A DNA stretch of 6,183 nt from Helicobacteraceae bacterium (GTDB lineage Bacteria > Campylobacterota > Campylobacteria > Campylobacterales > Sulfurimonadaceae): NCBI GenBank assembly GCA_027081565.1, contig JALWKG010000090.1, positions 1-6,183 on the forward strand, read 5' to 3'. Within the stretch, counting starts at the first letter, position 1, and every line of letters starts with the position of its first letter. Positions 1 through 5,429 of the stretch are shown here, in pieces. A program made the translations under genes and the position numbers. Under the pieces are notes generated by a model that was not told where the DNA came from, searched no databases, and worked only from the letters and a program-made list of their open reading frames with translations.

Positions 1-423
1 CAAGAGTTGCAAGAACTCTCTAAAGAGGGGCACACCGTTATACACTGCCCTATTTCCAACCGTCTGCTGGGCAATGGCTCTATAGACCTTAACCAACTCG
101 ATGCAAACCATGTCCCATGGATCATGGGAACCGATGGTCTCAGCTCCAACTATAGTTTGGACCTTTTTGAAGAGATGAAGATCGCACTTTTTACCCATAC
201 AGACAGAGACCTCTTGACTCTTGCACAGGAACTTTTGAGTAATGCTACGATCAACAGTGCCAAAGCATTGGGCCTCAACACAGGAGAGATCGCAGTAGGA
301 AAAGAGGCTGACTTTTTGGTTATGGATCTGCAAGCGAGTCCAAACGAGCAGTTGCCAATCCATTTACTACTGCATGGCTATAATCTTTTAAACATCTATA
401 TCAACGGAAACGAGGTAACATAA
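1..423 (+). CDS. mqnX: Aminofutalosine deaminase-like amidohydrolase, C-terminal part (5' end outside window)
   Basis: This is the last 140 codons of a metal-dependent hydrolase of the amidohydrolase (ATZ/TRZ-like) superfamily. The frame is open from base 1, so the true start lies to the left. Visible family marks are HCPISNRLLG (fragment residues 15-24), the GTDG-x-SSN segment at residues 43-50 whose Asp (D45) corresponds to the metal-binding/catalytic Asp of the last barrel strand, and the C-terminal GEIAVGKEADFLVMDL segment, the beta-sandwich return typical of these enzymes. In Campylobacterota the usual member is the deaminase of 6-amino-6-deoxyfutalosine, a cytoplasmic step of the futalosine route to menaquinone. 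That specific substrate is inferred from lineage and from the neighbouring sppA, a pairing I recall from Campylobacter jejuni. A related chlorohydrolase/deaminase cannot be excluded from this fragment. The stop codon TAA immediately precedes the ATG of sppA, so the two are probably cotranscribed. Confidence 0.72.
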   Translation, partial: QELQELSKEGHTVIHCPISNRLLGNGSIDLNQLDANHVPWIMGTDGLSSNYSLDLFEEMKIALFTHTDRDLLTLAQELLSNATINSAKALGLNTGEIAVGKEADFLVMDLQASPNEQLPIHLLLHGYNLLNIYINGNEVT

Positions 424-1293
424 ATGGAAGGTTTTAAAAAACTTTTTCTCCCCATCACAGCGACACTTGGATTTATACAAAAATATTTTAAATCTATGCT
501 CTTTTTACTCCTGCTCTTTGTGCTTTTTGCACCAGAAAATGAACAGGAGTTAAGCCCTACCAATCTCCAAGAGATCAAACTTGTAGGTCCCATCTTTGAC
601 ACAACAGAAGTGGTAGAACAGTTAGACAAAGCACGCGAAAATAGTAATATCAAAGGTGTTTTACTGACCGTAAACTCTCCGGGTGGAACAGTACCCCCTT
701 CCATAGAAGTGATGGAGGCGGTCAAACGTATTAAAGGCATCAAACCTATAGTCGTTTACGCTTCAGGTACTTTGGCCAGTGGCTCTTACTACGCCTCATG
801 CTACGCCGATGAGATCATCGCCAACCCAGGTTCTATGGTCGGTTCTATCGGTGTCATCATGCATGGTGCCAATATCAGTGGACTGATGCAAAAACTGGGT
901 GTCAAATCACAAGTCATTCAAGCCGGTAAATATAAACAGGTAGGCACGACAGACCGGGCATGGAACAAAGCTGAGACTAAAGAGCTTAACAAGGTGATCC
1001 AAGACACTTACAAAAGTTTTGTCCAAGATGTTGCTGATGGACGGGGTCTCGATGTCAAAGACCAACACAAGTTTGCTGACGCACACATCTTTACAGCCTC
1101 TCAAGCCAAAGATGTAGGCTTGGTCGATCGTCTTGGTGTGATGTATGATGCTAAAAACCGTGTGGCTGAACTTGCTGAAGTCGACAAAGCCCACTGGAAC
1201 AAAGAGGACAAATTTGATAAATTGATAAAAAAACTTTCAGCCGAAACTGCCACGATGGCCCACATCTACTTTCCTGAATTATCACTACGGTAG
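424..1293 (+). CDS. sppA: Signal peptide peptidase SppA, short 36K type
   Basis: A 289-residue serine protease of the SppA/protease IV family (ClpP/crotonase fold, S49) that degrades cleaved signal peptides at the inner membrane. One hydrophobic N-terminal anchor lies at about residues 24-36, with the catalytic part facing the periplasm. The predicted nucleophile is Ser119 in LASGSYYAS (117-125) and the general base Lys171 in AGKYKQVG (167-174). Their spacing of 52 residues equals that of Ser147/Lys199 in Bacillus subtilis SppA. The upstream NSPGG segment (84-88) is the oxyanion-side glycine motif, and GSIGVI (140-145) is another conserved strand. The length fits the single-domain type rather than the tandem 67K type of E. 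coli. The ATG directly follows the stop of the upstream gene, and GAGG at 412-415, inside that gene, serves as ribosome binding site, so translation is probably coupled. The stop is TAG. Confidence 0.93.
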   Translation: MEGFKKLFLPITATLGFIQKYFKSMLFLLLLFVLFAPENEQELSPTNLQEIKLVGPIFDTTEVVEQLDKARENSNIKGVLLTVNSPGGTVPPSIEVMEAVKRIKGIKPIVVYASGTLASGSYYASCYADEIIANPGSMVGSIGVIMHGANISGLMQKLGVKSQVIQAGKYKQVGTTDRAWNKAETKELNKVIQDTYKSFVQDVADGRGLDVKDQHKFADAHIFTASQAKDVGLVDRLGVMYDAKNRVAELAEVDKAHWNKEDKFDKLIKKLSAETATMAHIYFPELSLR

Positions 1294-1521
1294 TTGCATG
1301 TTACGTACGATGACTTAGTCATCTTAAGAGCAAGAGCCTTTTGTCAACAGATTTCACAGATTAAGAGTAAACGACAAGCGAAACCATGTCGTTAAGTTCG
1401 AGAGGTCGTAAAAGTTTCAGATGTGGTGTGAGTTGTGTTGAAGCGATCCAGAAGGTACACTAGCGTGCGTTGAGTGGTGAACTGAAGAGCAAATCGCGCC
1501 GGAGCTGGAACTTTTACTTTT
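1294..1521. other. Convergent gap between sppA and the exported protein gene, GC-rich with inverted repeats
   Basis: I see no convincing gene in these 228 bases. Bases 1401-1520 are about 47% G+C by my count and 1441-1510 about 54%, against about 23% in the intergenic stretch 3841-3960. Inverted repeats seen: a near-perfect palindrome at 1309-1323 (GATGACT-T-AGTCATC), arms AACGACA/TGTCGTT at 1370-1376 and 1387-1393, and 9-base arms GTAAAAGTT (1408-1416) and AACTTTTAC (1509-1517), the last followed by a T run. GCGAT/ATCGC (1443-1447, 1493-1497) nests inside that outer pair. No tRNA shape is visible. A structured RNA, a small repeated element or a decayed insertion are all possible. Confidence 0.4.
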
Positions 1522-2607
1522 TTAACGGAAAATCTTGTCACAGTCTTTTGAGATCGCTCCGGGAACAGTGGCAATAGTCATAAACTCTGACATGGAAAGT
1601 AACGGATACATCACTGCAATATAGTACTTTGGTGCTAAAATCAAAGCTTTACCATCTTCTATAAGAACCGGATACGGTAATAACTCCGCATTTTGATATC
1701 CGATCTTTTTAACAAACTTTGTTGTTCTTCTTGAGAGTTTAACGCCCAACAGTACCGAACCATTAGAGAGTTTTTGTTCAAAAACCACTTTTTTAGACTT
1801 GTGTGCTTTAGCAAGTAAGACTTCGTTCGTTCCAGTCGCAACCTCTTTCATGTCTTCATAAACAGGCATACCGTTCATAAACTTGTAACGTGGAAGACGG
1901 ATAAACTTGACTACATCTTTAGAATTTTGAAGCCCCTCGAAGTTGTCTCGCAGGCGTTTTAGCATCTCTTTGGCAAAAGCGTCATCATAGGTATCTTGCA
2001 TAAATGCTTTTTGAACATAGATAGGGTTACTTATACTTACCAATCCTGTCACTTCGTCAACTAAAAGACGCATGTTAGCTGCAAAACCACGTTGCGGCTT
2101 AGAAGCATGTTCCGTCAGATTCTCATCTGTAAAGACTATAGAAGTAACTTTACCTTTTTTGTCGATCTTGTACGTAGCCAACACCTTAAAACCTGCTGCT
2201 TCCAGTTTGGAACTGGCATCAGCAACACTCATCAAAGGGGCTTGAAGGTAAGCTGCAATACGATCATTTTTGACCTCGCCAACGGCTACTTTGTTATCAC
2301 TCTTTTTTACCTCTGGTTTTGCATGATAGTTAGGTGGAAAACGTTTGCCTTTCACCATCTCGAACTGACTATTATTTGCCTCTGCTTTGGTCTCGATTGT
2401 CGGAGTAGCTGACTTTGATGTAGGTTGGCTGAGCTCGGTACTGGTCTTTGAGACCGATAAACCGTCCACAACCAGTTCCACAGAGGGTACTGTTACATTA
2501 ACCTCAACAGGTTTGGGAACCGTTACATTTATAGTAGAAGTCTCTGCCTGAACTAAAGTAGCAAAGGTAAAGAGTGAGAGGGTGAGTGCGGTCTGCATTT
2601 TTTTCAT
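1522..2607 (-). CDS. Exported protein of unknown function with Val/Thr/Pro-rich linker
   Basis: A 361-residue protein I do not recognise. The N-terminus is a clear Sec signal peptide (KK, then a hydrophobic core, with likely cleavage after LVQA at residue 21). Residues about 25-47 contain a short internal duplication (NVTVPKPVE / NVTVPSVE). Residues 50-115 are Ser/Thr/Lys-rich and look like a disordered linker. From about 116 the sequence is globular, with an alpha/beta pattern including SKLEAAGFKVLATYKID (133-149), GLVSISNPIYVQKAFM (188-203), RLPRYKFMNGMPVYEDM (237-253) and PYPVLIEDGKALIL (311-324). The only cysteine is C356. The AGF and SNP segments faintly recall DUF302-type folds, but I would not assign that family. 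The ATG at 2605-2607 has AGGA (+ strand TCCT, 2614-2617) 7 bases upstream, which supports this start. It lies on the same strand as, and downstream of, the hendecad-repeat gene, separated from it by a terminator. Periplasmic or envelope location is inferred from the signal peptide. Confidence 0.85.
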   Translation of the reverse strand: MKKMQTALTLSLFTFATLVQAETSTINVTVPKPVEVNVTVPSVELVVDGLSVSKTSTELSQPTSKSATPTIETKAEANNSQFEMVKGKRFPPNYHAKPEVKKSDNKVAVGEVKNDRIAAYLQAPLMSVADASSKLEAAGFKVLATYKIDKKGKVTSIVFTDENLTEHASKPQRGFAANMRLLVDEVTGLVSISNPIYVQKAFMQDTYDDAFAKEMLKRLRDNFEGLQNSKDVVKFIRLPRYKFMNGMPVYEDMKEVATGTNEVLLAKAHKSKKVVFEQKLSNGSVLLGVKLSRRTTKFVKKIGYQNAELLPYPVLIEDGKALILAPKYYIAVMYPLLSMSEFMTIATVPGAISKDCDKIFR

Positions 2608-2650
2608 AAAACGTCCTAGGGCTCCAGACTCTTGAGAGATCTGAATAAAA

Positions 2651-2689
2651 TTTACAAATAAAAAATAGCAACTATTTTTTACAAATAAA
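2651..2689. repeat. Dyad flanked by 12-bp direct repeats in the leader of the exported protein gene
   Basis: TTTACAAATAAA occurs at 2651-2662 and again at 2678-2689, starts 27 bp apart. Between and overlapping them is a perfect inverted repeat with 10-base arms TAAAAAATAG (2659-2668) and CTATTTTTTA (2672-2681) around CAA. It lies 44-82 bases upstream of the 2607 start. It could be an operator, part of a promoter, or a weak AT-only bidirectional terminator; the sequence alone does not decide. Confidence 0.5.
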
Positions 2690-2695
2690 GATTAT

Positions 2696-2724
2696 AAAAA
2701 GAGAGAAGCAAAAGCTGCTTCTCT
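2696..2724 (-). terminator. Intrinsic terminator of the hendecad-repeat gene
   Basis: Read on the minus strand, a perfect 9-base stem AGAGAAGCA / TGCTTCTCT with a 5-base loop is followed by CTTTTT. It begins 8 bases after the TAA stop of the repeat-protein gene, so it most likely ends that transcript and limits read-through into the gene ending at 1522. Confidence 0.8.
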
Positions 2725-2745
2725 ACAGAAGATTACTTCTTCTGT
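2725..2745 (-). other. Second hairpin spanning the stop codon, abutting the terminator
   Basis: The 7-base arms ACAGAAG and CTTCTGT (2739-2745 and 2725-2731 on the minus strand) form a hairpin whose loop holds the TAA stop codon (2733-2735). It directly abuts the terminator stem. Its 3' arm can instead pair with the terminator's 5' arm (CTTCT-GTAG-AGAAG), so the two structures compete. Confidence 0.45.
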
Positions 2746-3686
2746 GACTCTTTCCAACGCTTATAGTCTGCATAGTCACTCTCAGAGAGTGTACGTGTTG
2801 CATCACTGGCATTGTTAGCTACCGAACGGGTTGAATCGCTGGCATTGTCAGAGACTGAATCTGTAGACTTTCTTGCATCATGACTTGCTTCTACACTAGA
2901 TTTTCTCGCATCGTTAGACACTGTCTTAGTCGAGTCATTAGCATTGTCAGAAATACTGTCTGTAGAATCTCTCATATCATTAGATGCCGTCGTCGAAGAT
3001 TTTCTCGCATCATTAGAGACTGTTTTTGTAGAGTCATCTACATTGTTAGAGATCGTCTTGGTTGAATCGTTAAGATTGTTAGACGTTGTCTTAGTAGAGT
3101 CGTTCAAGTTGTTTGAAGTCGTCTTGGTAGAGTCGTTCAAGTTGTTTGATGTTGTTTTTGTAGAGTCGTTAAGATTGTTCGAAGTCGTCTCAGTTGAGGA
3201 TTTCAGATCATTAGAAACGGTCTTAGTAGAGTCACGTGCATCATGTGAGACTTGTACTGTAGAGTCTTTAAAGTCTTTAGTCGCCATTGTTGAGCTGTCT
3301 TTCATGTCACGAGACGTGTTGGTCGCCGTGTCTTTAGTGTCTTCTGCCAACTCAACTGTTGAGTCACGCACATCACGACTGATACCAGTCGTTGTCGTCT
3401 CACCACTTTTAACCGTTGCGATCTCACTTGTCTTAAGGTCATCCGATGCCTTTACAGCAGAGTCACGTGCATCATGACTGACACTGGTAACGGTACGCTC
3501 TCCACTTTTAGAGACCTCAACACCACCATCTTTCATTGAGTCCGCAGTATCACGTGCGTCATGACTCATCGTTGTTGATGCATCTTTCATGTCTTTAAAC
3601 ATGTCTCCGAAACTAAAGTCACCTGCTGTTACTGTTGTTGTCATTGCACTTAATGCAATTGCGCTTGCTACAATTGTTTTCTTCAT
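2733..3686 (-). CDS. Secreted hendecad-repeat (11-residue repeat) helical protein, function unknown
   Basis: A 317-residue protein with a Sec signal peptide (cleavage probably after TVTA, residue 21) and then a hydrophilic repeat rod. Residues 64-305 divide without any insertion into 22 consecutive 11-residue units; the consensus is about DSTKTVSNDAR. A further unit (DASTTMSHDAR, 35-45) precedes them. Small or hydrophobic residues recur at positions 3, 6 and 10 of each unit, a 3-4-4 spacing as in hendecad coiled coils and amphipathic helices of LEA group 3 type. There is no proline and no cysteine anywhere, which fits a long helix. Aromatic residues are almost confined to the N-terminal FSFGDMF (24-30) and the C-terminal DYADYKRW (304-311). 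Three central units (174-206) are identical. The ATG at 3684-3686 has AGGA (+ strand TCCT, 3692-3695) 5 bases upstream. A role in desiccation, ice, membrane or surface interaction is conceivable but not shown. No named family is recognised with confidence. Confidence 0.85.
   Translation of the reverse strand: MKKTIVASAIALSAMTTTVTAGDFSFGDMFKDMKDASTTMSHDARDTADSMKDGGVEVSKSGERTVTSVSHDARDSAVKASDDLKTSEIATVKSGETTTTGISRDVRDSTVELAEDTKDTATNTSRDMKDSSTMATKDFKDSTVQVSHDARDSTKTVSNDLKSSTETTSNNLNDSTKTTSNNLNDSTKTTSNNLNDSTKTTSNNLNDSTKTISNNVDDSTKTVSNDARKSSTTASNDMRDSTDSISDNANDSTKTVSNDARKSSVEASHDARKSTDSVSDNASDSTRSVANNASDATRTLSESDYADYKRWKESQKK
2772..3497 (-). repeat. 22 tandem 33-bp units encoding the hendecads
   Basis: Exactly 726 bp, or 22 x 33, in one reading frame. 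The most alike units cover 3036-3200. Three units (3135-3167, 3102-3134, 3069-3101) encode the same 11 residues but differ at the DNA level only by synonymous changes. Units toward both ends are more diverged but keep the 11-residue register. Confidence 0.9.
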
Positions 3687-3717
3687 TTTTGTCCTTTAAA
3701 CTGTTGTATCTGGGAAA

Positions 3718-3723
3718 ACTATA
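3718..3723 (-). promoter_or_regulatory. Possible -10 element of the repeat-protein gene
   Basis: The minus strand reads GGCTATAGTTTT here, giving TATAGT as a -10 with a leader of roughly 24 bases to the ATG at 3686. No good -35 is seen. A perfect TATAAT on the minus strand at 3837-3842 is the main alternative and would give a leader of about 145 bases. Confidence 0.3.
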
Positions 3724-3858
3724 GCCCTCACTACCTAAAGTGTGTCTTAAATTCACATATAACGATAATTTATGATAATTTCACATTCCTCACTATAAGA
3801 CCCCTGTAATCCCCCTATTTACAAGCTTTAAGTGGAATTATAATTGTTAATAATACAC

Positions 3859-3885
3859 TATATACTATTCTTATAATAGTATATA
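3859..3885. repeat. Perfect 11-bp inverted repeat, possible operator
   Basis: The arms TATATACTATT (3859-3869) and AATAGTATATA (3875-3885) are perfectly complementary around CTTAT. It sits near the middle of the divergent intergenic region, next to TATAAT-like hexamers on both strands, as expected for a dimeric regulator's site. All-AT composition makes chance occurrence easier than usual. Confidence 0.45.
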
Positions 3886-4006
3886 TGTAGACTCCCTATT
3901 TTAGGAGTATACAGACATTGTTTTATACATAAAGCACAACAAAATCACATTAAATACACTTTTTTTCGAAAATGGATATTTTTACTCACTTCAAAATTTC
4001 TTTGGT

Positions 4007-4012
4007 TATAAT
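4007..4012 (+). promoter_or_regulatory. -10 box of the cytochrome gene
   Basis: A perfect TATAAT preceded by TTTGGT lies 35 bases upstream of the ATG at 4048. It has T-rich upstream DNA but no recognisable -35, which is the usual housekeeping promoter form in Campylobacterota. The predicted start of transcription is near 4019. AAAGGA (4037-4042) follows as the ribosome binding site. Confidence 0.6.
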
Positions 4013-4047
4013 CATTTTTGTAACACTAAGCTTTACAAAGGAAAACA

Positions 4048-4455
4048 ATGAAAAGAAGCATGCTCATCTTACTACTAGGCACCACACTATTTGCCGCACC
4101 TTATACTAAAGAAGATCGTATTAAGGATATGCAGATCATGTCTGAAGCGATGTCACAGATACAGACCGGATTTTTCTATAACAATAACGAGATCGTTCAA
4201 GATGGCGCTATCAAGCTCTCTGATGCTATTCGCCGTGTTCAGCCACCTCTAGAAGAGGTTGAAGAGAAAGACCCAATGGCACGATATATGAATGCAAAAG
4301 TAAAGTTTTCTAACAAGGTCACCAAGAAGATCGATCAAAAAGCCAAACTTATCCTTCAGCGTTTTAAGGCAGGAGACTCTCAACAGGCCATTCAAGCCTA
4401 CACCAAGATCATGAAACAGTGTATGGAATGTCACTCACAACTTCGTACTTGGTAA
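4048..4455 (+). CDS. Exported monoheme class II cytochrome c (c'/c556-like)
   Basis: A 135-residue protein with a signal peptide (MKRSMLILLLGTTLFAA, cleavage near residue 16-17) and a single haem-binding motif CMECH (C125, C128, H129) only 6 residues from the C-terminus. A haem motif at the end of a small, largely helical protein is the hallmark of class II cytochromes c (four-helix bundle; c' and c556). In the first helix, R24-x3-M28 matches the Arg/Met spacing I recall in c556 proteins, so M28 is the best candidate for the sixth haem ligand, with M31 or M35 as alternatives. That would suggest a low-spin electron carrier rather than a gas-binding c'. AAAGGA with 5-base spacing supports the start. 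The downstream RND genes begin 147 bases later, and a shared transcript is possible but unproven. The redox partner is unknown. Confidence 0.82.
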   Translation: MKRSMLILLLGTTLFAAPYTKEDRIKDMQIMSEAMSQIQTGFFYNNNEIVQDGAIKLSDAIRRVQPPLEEVEEKDPMARYMNAKVKFSNKVTKKIDQKAKLILQRFKAGDSQQAIQAYTKIMKQCMECHSQLRTW

Positions 4456-4602
4456 TAGTATAAAAGAGTATCTCTGATGCGGAGAGCACTTAGTCTCTTT
4501 AGAATAAGTCCTTAAGCTAAAGTCTTAGCAAAACGCTATACAATGAGCCTTGAAGCCTTACTCACTTCATGGCAAGAACTAAAAGATTGCTCCATTAAAG
4601 GT

Positions 4603-5424
4603 ATGAATGCGTTGAAGTTAATTTATATATTAATCATTTTTATTTTCACAACACAGCTTCAAGCACTTGAACTTAAGTTGACCGGTACTGTGATATCGAA
4701 CAACCAAAAGATGATCGGTGCACGTTATATGGGCTATGTAAAACATGTCTACTTTGATGTGGGTGACCGTGTCGAACGCGAAGACACCCTGTTTGAACTT
4801 GAGTCTGCCGAATTTGACATCTTAAAAGAGCAGGCTGATCTTGCGCTTGAACAGGCCCTTGCTATCGTCGATGTCTATCGTACTCGCAAAGAGAGCATAG
4901 ACCGACAAAAAAGCAACCTCAAGCACAAGGGTATGGTCAACACCAGTGACTTCGAGAACCTCGACATTACCGCAGACAATGTCGAAGCAGGTCTTGCTTC
5001 TGCACAGGTCTTGGTAAAAAACGCTGCAGAAAAGATAAAACAGATCTCTACTATCACAGGTTACTTGGAAGTCAAAGCACCAAACGACGGGATCATTGTT
5101 GACAAACGTATCCGTGTAGGTGACCTGATCGCTCCGGGTATGTTGACCATGATCCTGGTTGATTTGAATCACCTGCAGATAGAAGGCGAAGTGGCTGAGT
5201 CTGATCTCCAGTATGTAGAAAAGTACCAAAAAGTGAAGATTACCATCCCCTCTTTACACTACAAAACGCAGGGTGTCATCAAGTCAATCGTCCCAAGTGC
5301 CAATCCTATGGCCCACACTTTTAAAATCATTGTAAACTTTAAAAAGACAAGCGACAAGATATTTCCAGGTATGTATGCCAAGATCCATGTTAAAGTAGAC
5401 AAAGCCCAAATGGCCAGGAATTAA
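4603..5424 (+). CDS. RND efflux periplasmic adaptor (membrane fusion protein)
   Basis: A 273-residue HlyD/AcrA-type adaptor that links an inner-membrane RND pump to an outer-membrane channel. From this start it has a clean signal peptide (MNALKLIYIL..., cleavage after LQA at 21). Next come the first lipoyl half (about 37-70, GYVKHVYFDVGDRV), a short alpha hairpin (about 72-150), the second lipoyl half with KAPNDGIIVDKRIRVGD (158-174), and a beta-barrel/proximal region to about 265, including the FPGMYAKIHV signature (254-263). An ATG at 4543 in the same frame would add 20 mostly polar residues before the signal peptide and lacks a ribosome binding site, so I prefer 4603. Even there the AAAGG (4597-4601) is only 1 base away, and a TTG at 4612 is possible. 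A -10-like TACAAT (4539-4544) overlaps the upstream ATG. There is no lipobox cysteine, so it is probably not lipidated. The RND permease follows after 5 bases. Confidence 0.85.
   Translation: MNALKLIYILIIFIFTTQLQALELKLTGTVISNNQKMIGARYMGYVKHVYFDVGDRVEREDTLFELESAEFDILKEQADLALEQALAIVDVYRTRKESIDRQKSNLKHKGMVNTSDFENLDITADNVEAGLASAQVLVKNAAEKIKQISTITGYLEVKAPNDGIIVDKRIRVGDLIAPGMLTMILVDLNHLQIEGEVAESDLQYVEKYQKVKITIPSLHYKTQGVIKSIVPSANPMAHTFKIIVNFKKTSDKIFPGMYAKIHVKVDKAQMARN
5416..5419 (+). promoter_or_regulatory. Ribosome binding site that fixes the GTG start of the RND permease
   Basis: AGGA inside the last codons of the adaptor gene lies 10 bases upstream of GTG at 5430. No comparable site precedes the in-frame ATG codons at 5469 or 5478, so GTG is the better start, with translational coupling to the adaptor. 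Confidence 0.55.
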
Positions 5425-5429
5425 AAACC

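Larger units (their letters stand above)
3687..4047. other. AT-rich divergent intergenic region
   Basis: This stretch separates the minus-strand repeat-protein gene from the plus-strand cytochrome gene and should hold both promoters. Bases 3841-3960 are only about 23% G+C. It contains a palindrome at 3859-3885, a bulged inverted repeat at 3891-3908 (ACTCC / GGAGT), two GATAATT copies 10 bp apart (3764-3770, 3774-3780), and an unusual pair of C runs around TGTAAT at 3800-3815. No ORF with a credible ribosome binding site was found. Confidence 0.6.

Noticed and set aside
1294..1395. In-frame 33-codon extension of sppA past its TAG stop
   Set aside because: The peptidase already has the full family length and all catalytic parts; there is no sign of stop-codon read-through. 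Noted only because the frame stays open.
1392..1574. A 60-codon minus-strand frame overlapping the end of the exported protein gene
   Set aside because: It overlaps the well-supported C-terminus of the 1522-2607 gene, and its Thr-rich tail resembles no known protein to me.
2944..3477. A 177-codon plus-strand open frame opposite the hendecad gene, with Leu/Val/Glu repeats
   Set aside because: It is the antisense mirror of the 33-bp repeats; the lack of stops follows from the repeated codons. It has no ribosome binding site or signal, while the minus strand has a signal peptide, ribosome binding site and terminator.
2772..3497. 33-bp periodicity considered as a CRISPR array
   Set aside because: The units are head to tail with no spacers, are in frame, and vary synonymously, so this is a protein-coding repeat.
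3764..3780. Two GATAATT copies 10 bp apart, considered as a Fur box
   Set aside because: The match to the 19-bp Fur consensus is only about half the positions, easily reached in such AT-rich DNA.
3973..4050. Short plus-strand frame beginning ATGGATATT just before the cytochrome gene
   Set aside because: It has no ribosome binding site, overlaps the promoter of the cytochrome gene and runs into that gene in another frame.
4463..4500. Possible terminator hairpin after the cytochrome gene (AAAGAG / CTCTTT arms)
   Set aside because: The stem is short with a large interior and is not followed by a T run.
4822..5229. A 135-codon minus-strand frame opposite the adaptor gene
   Set aside because: It is a shadow of the adaptor gene, whose lipoyl and barrel motifs are clear on the plus strand.
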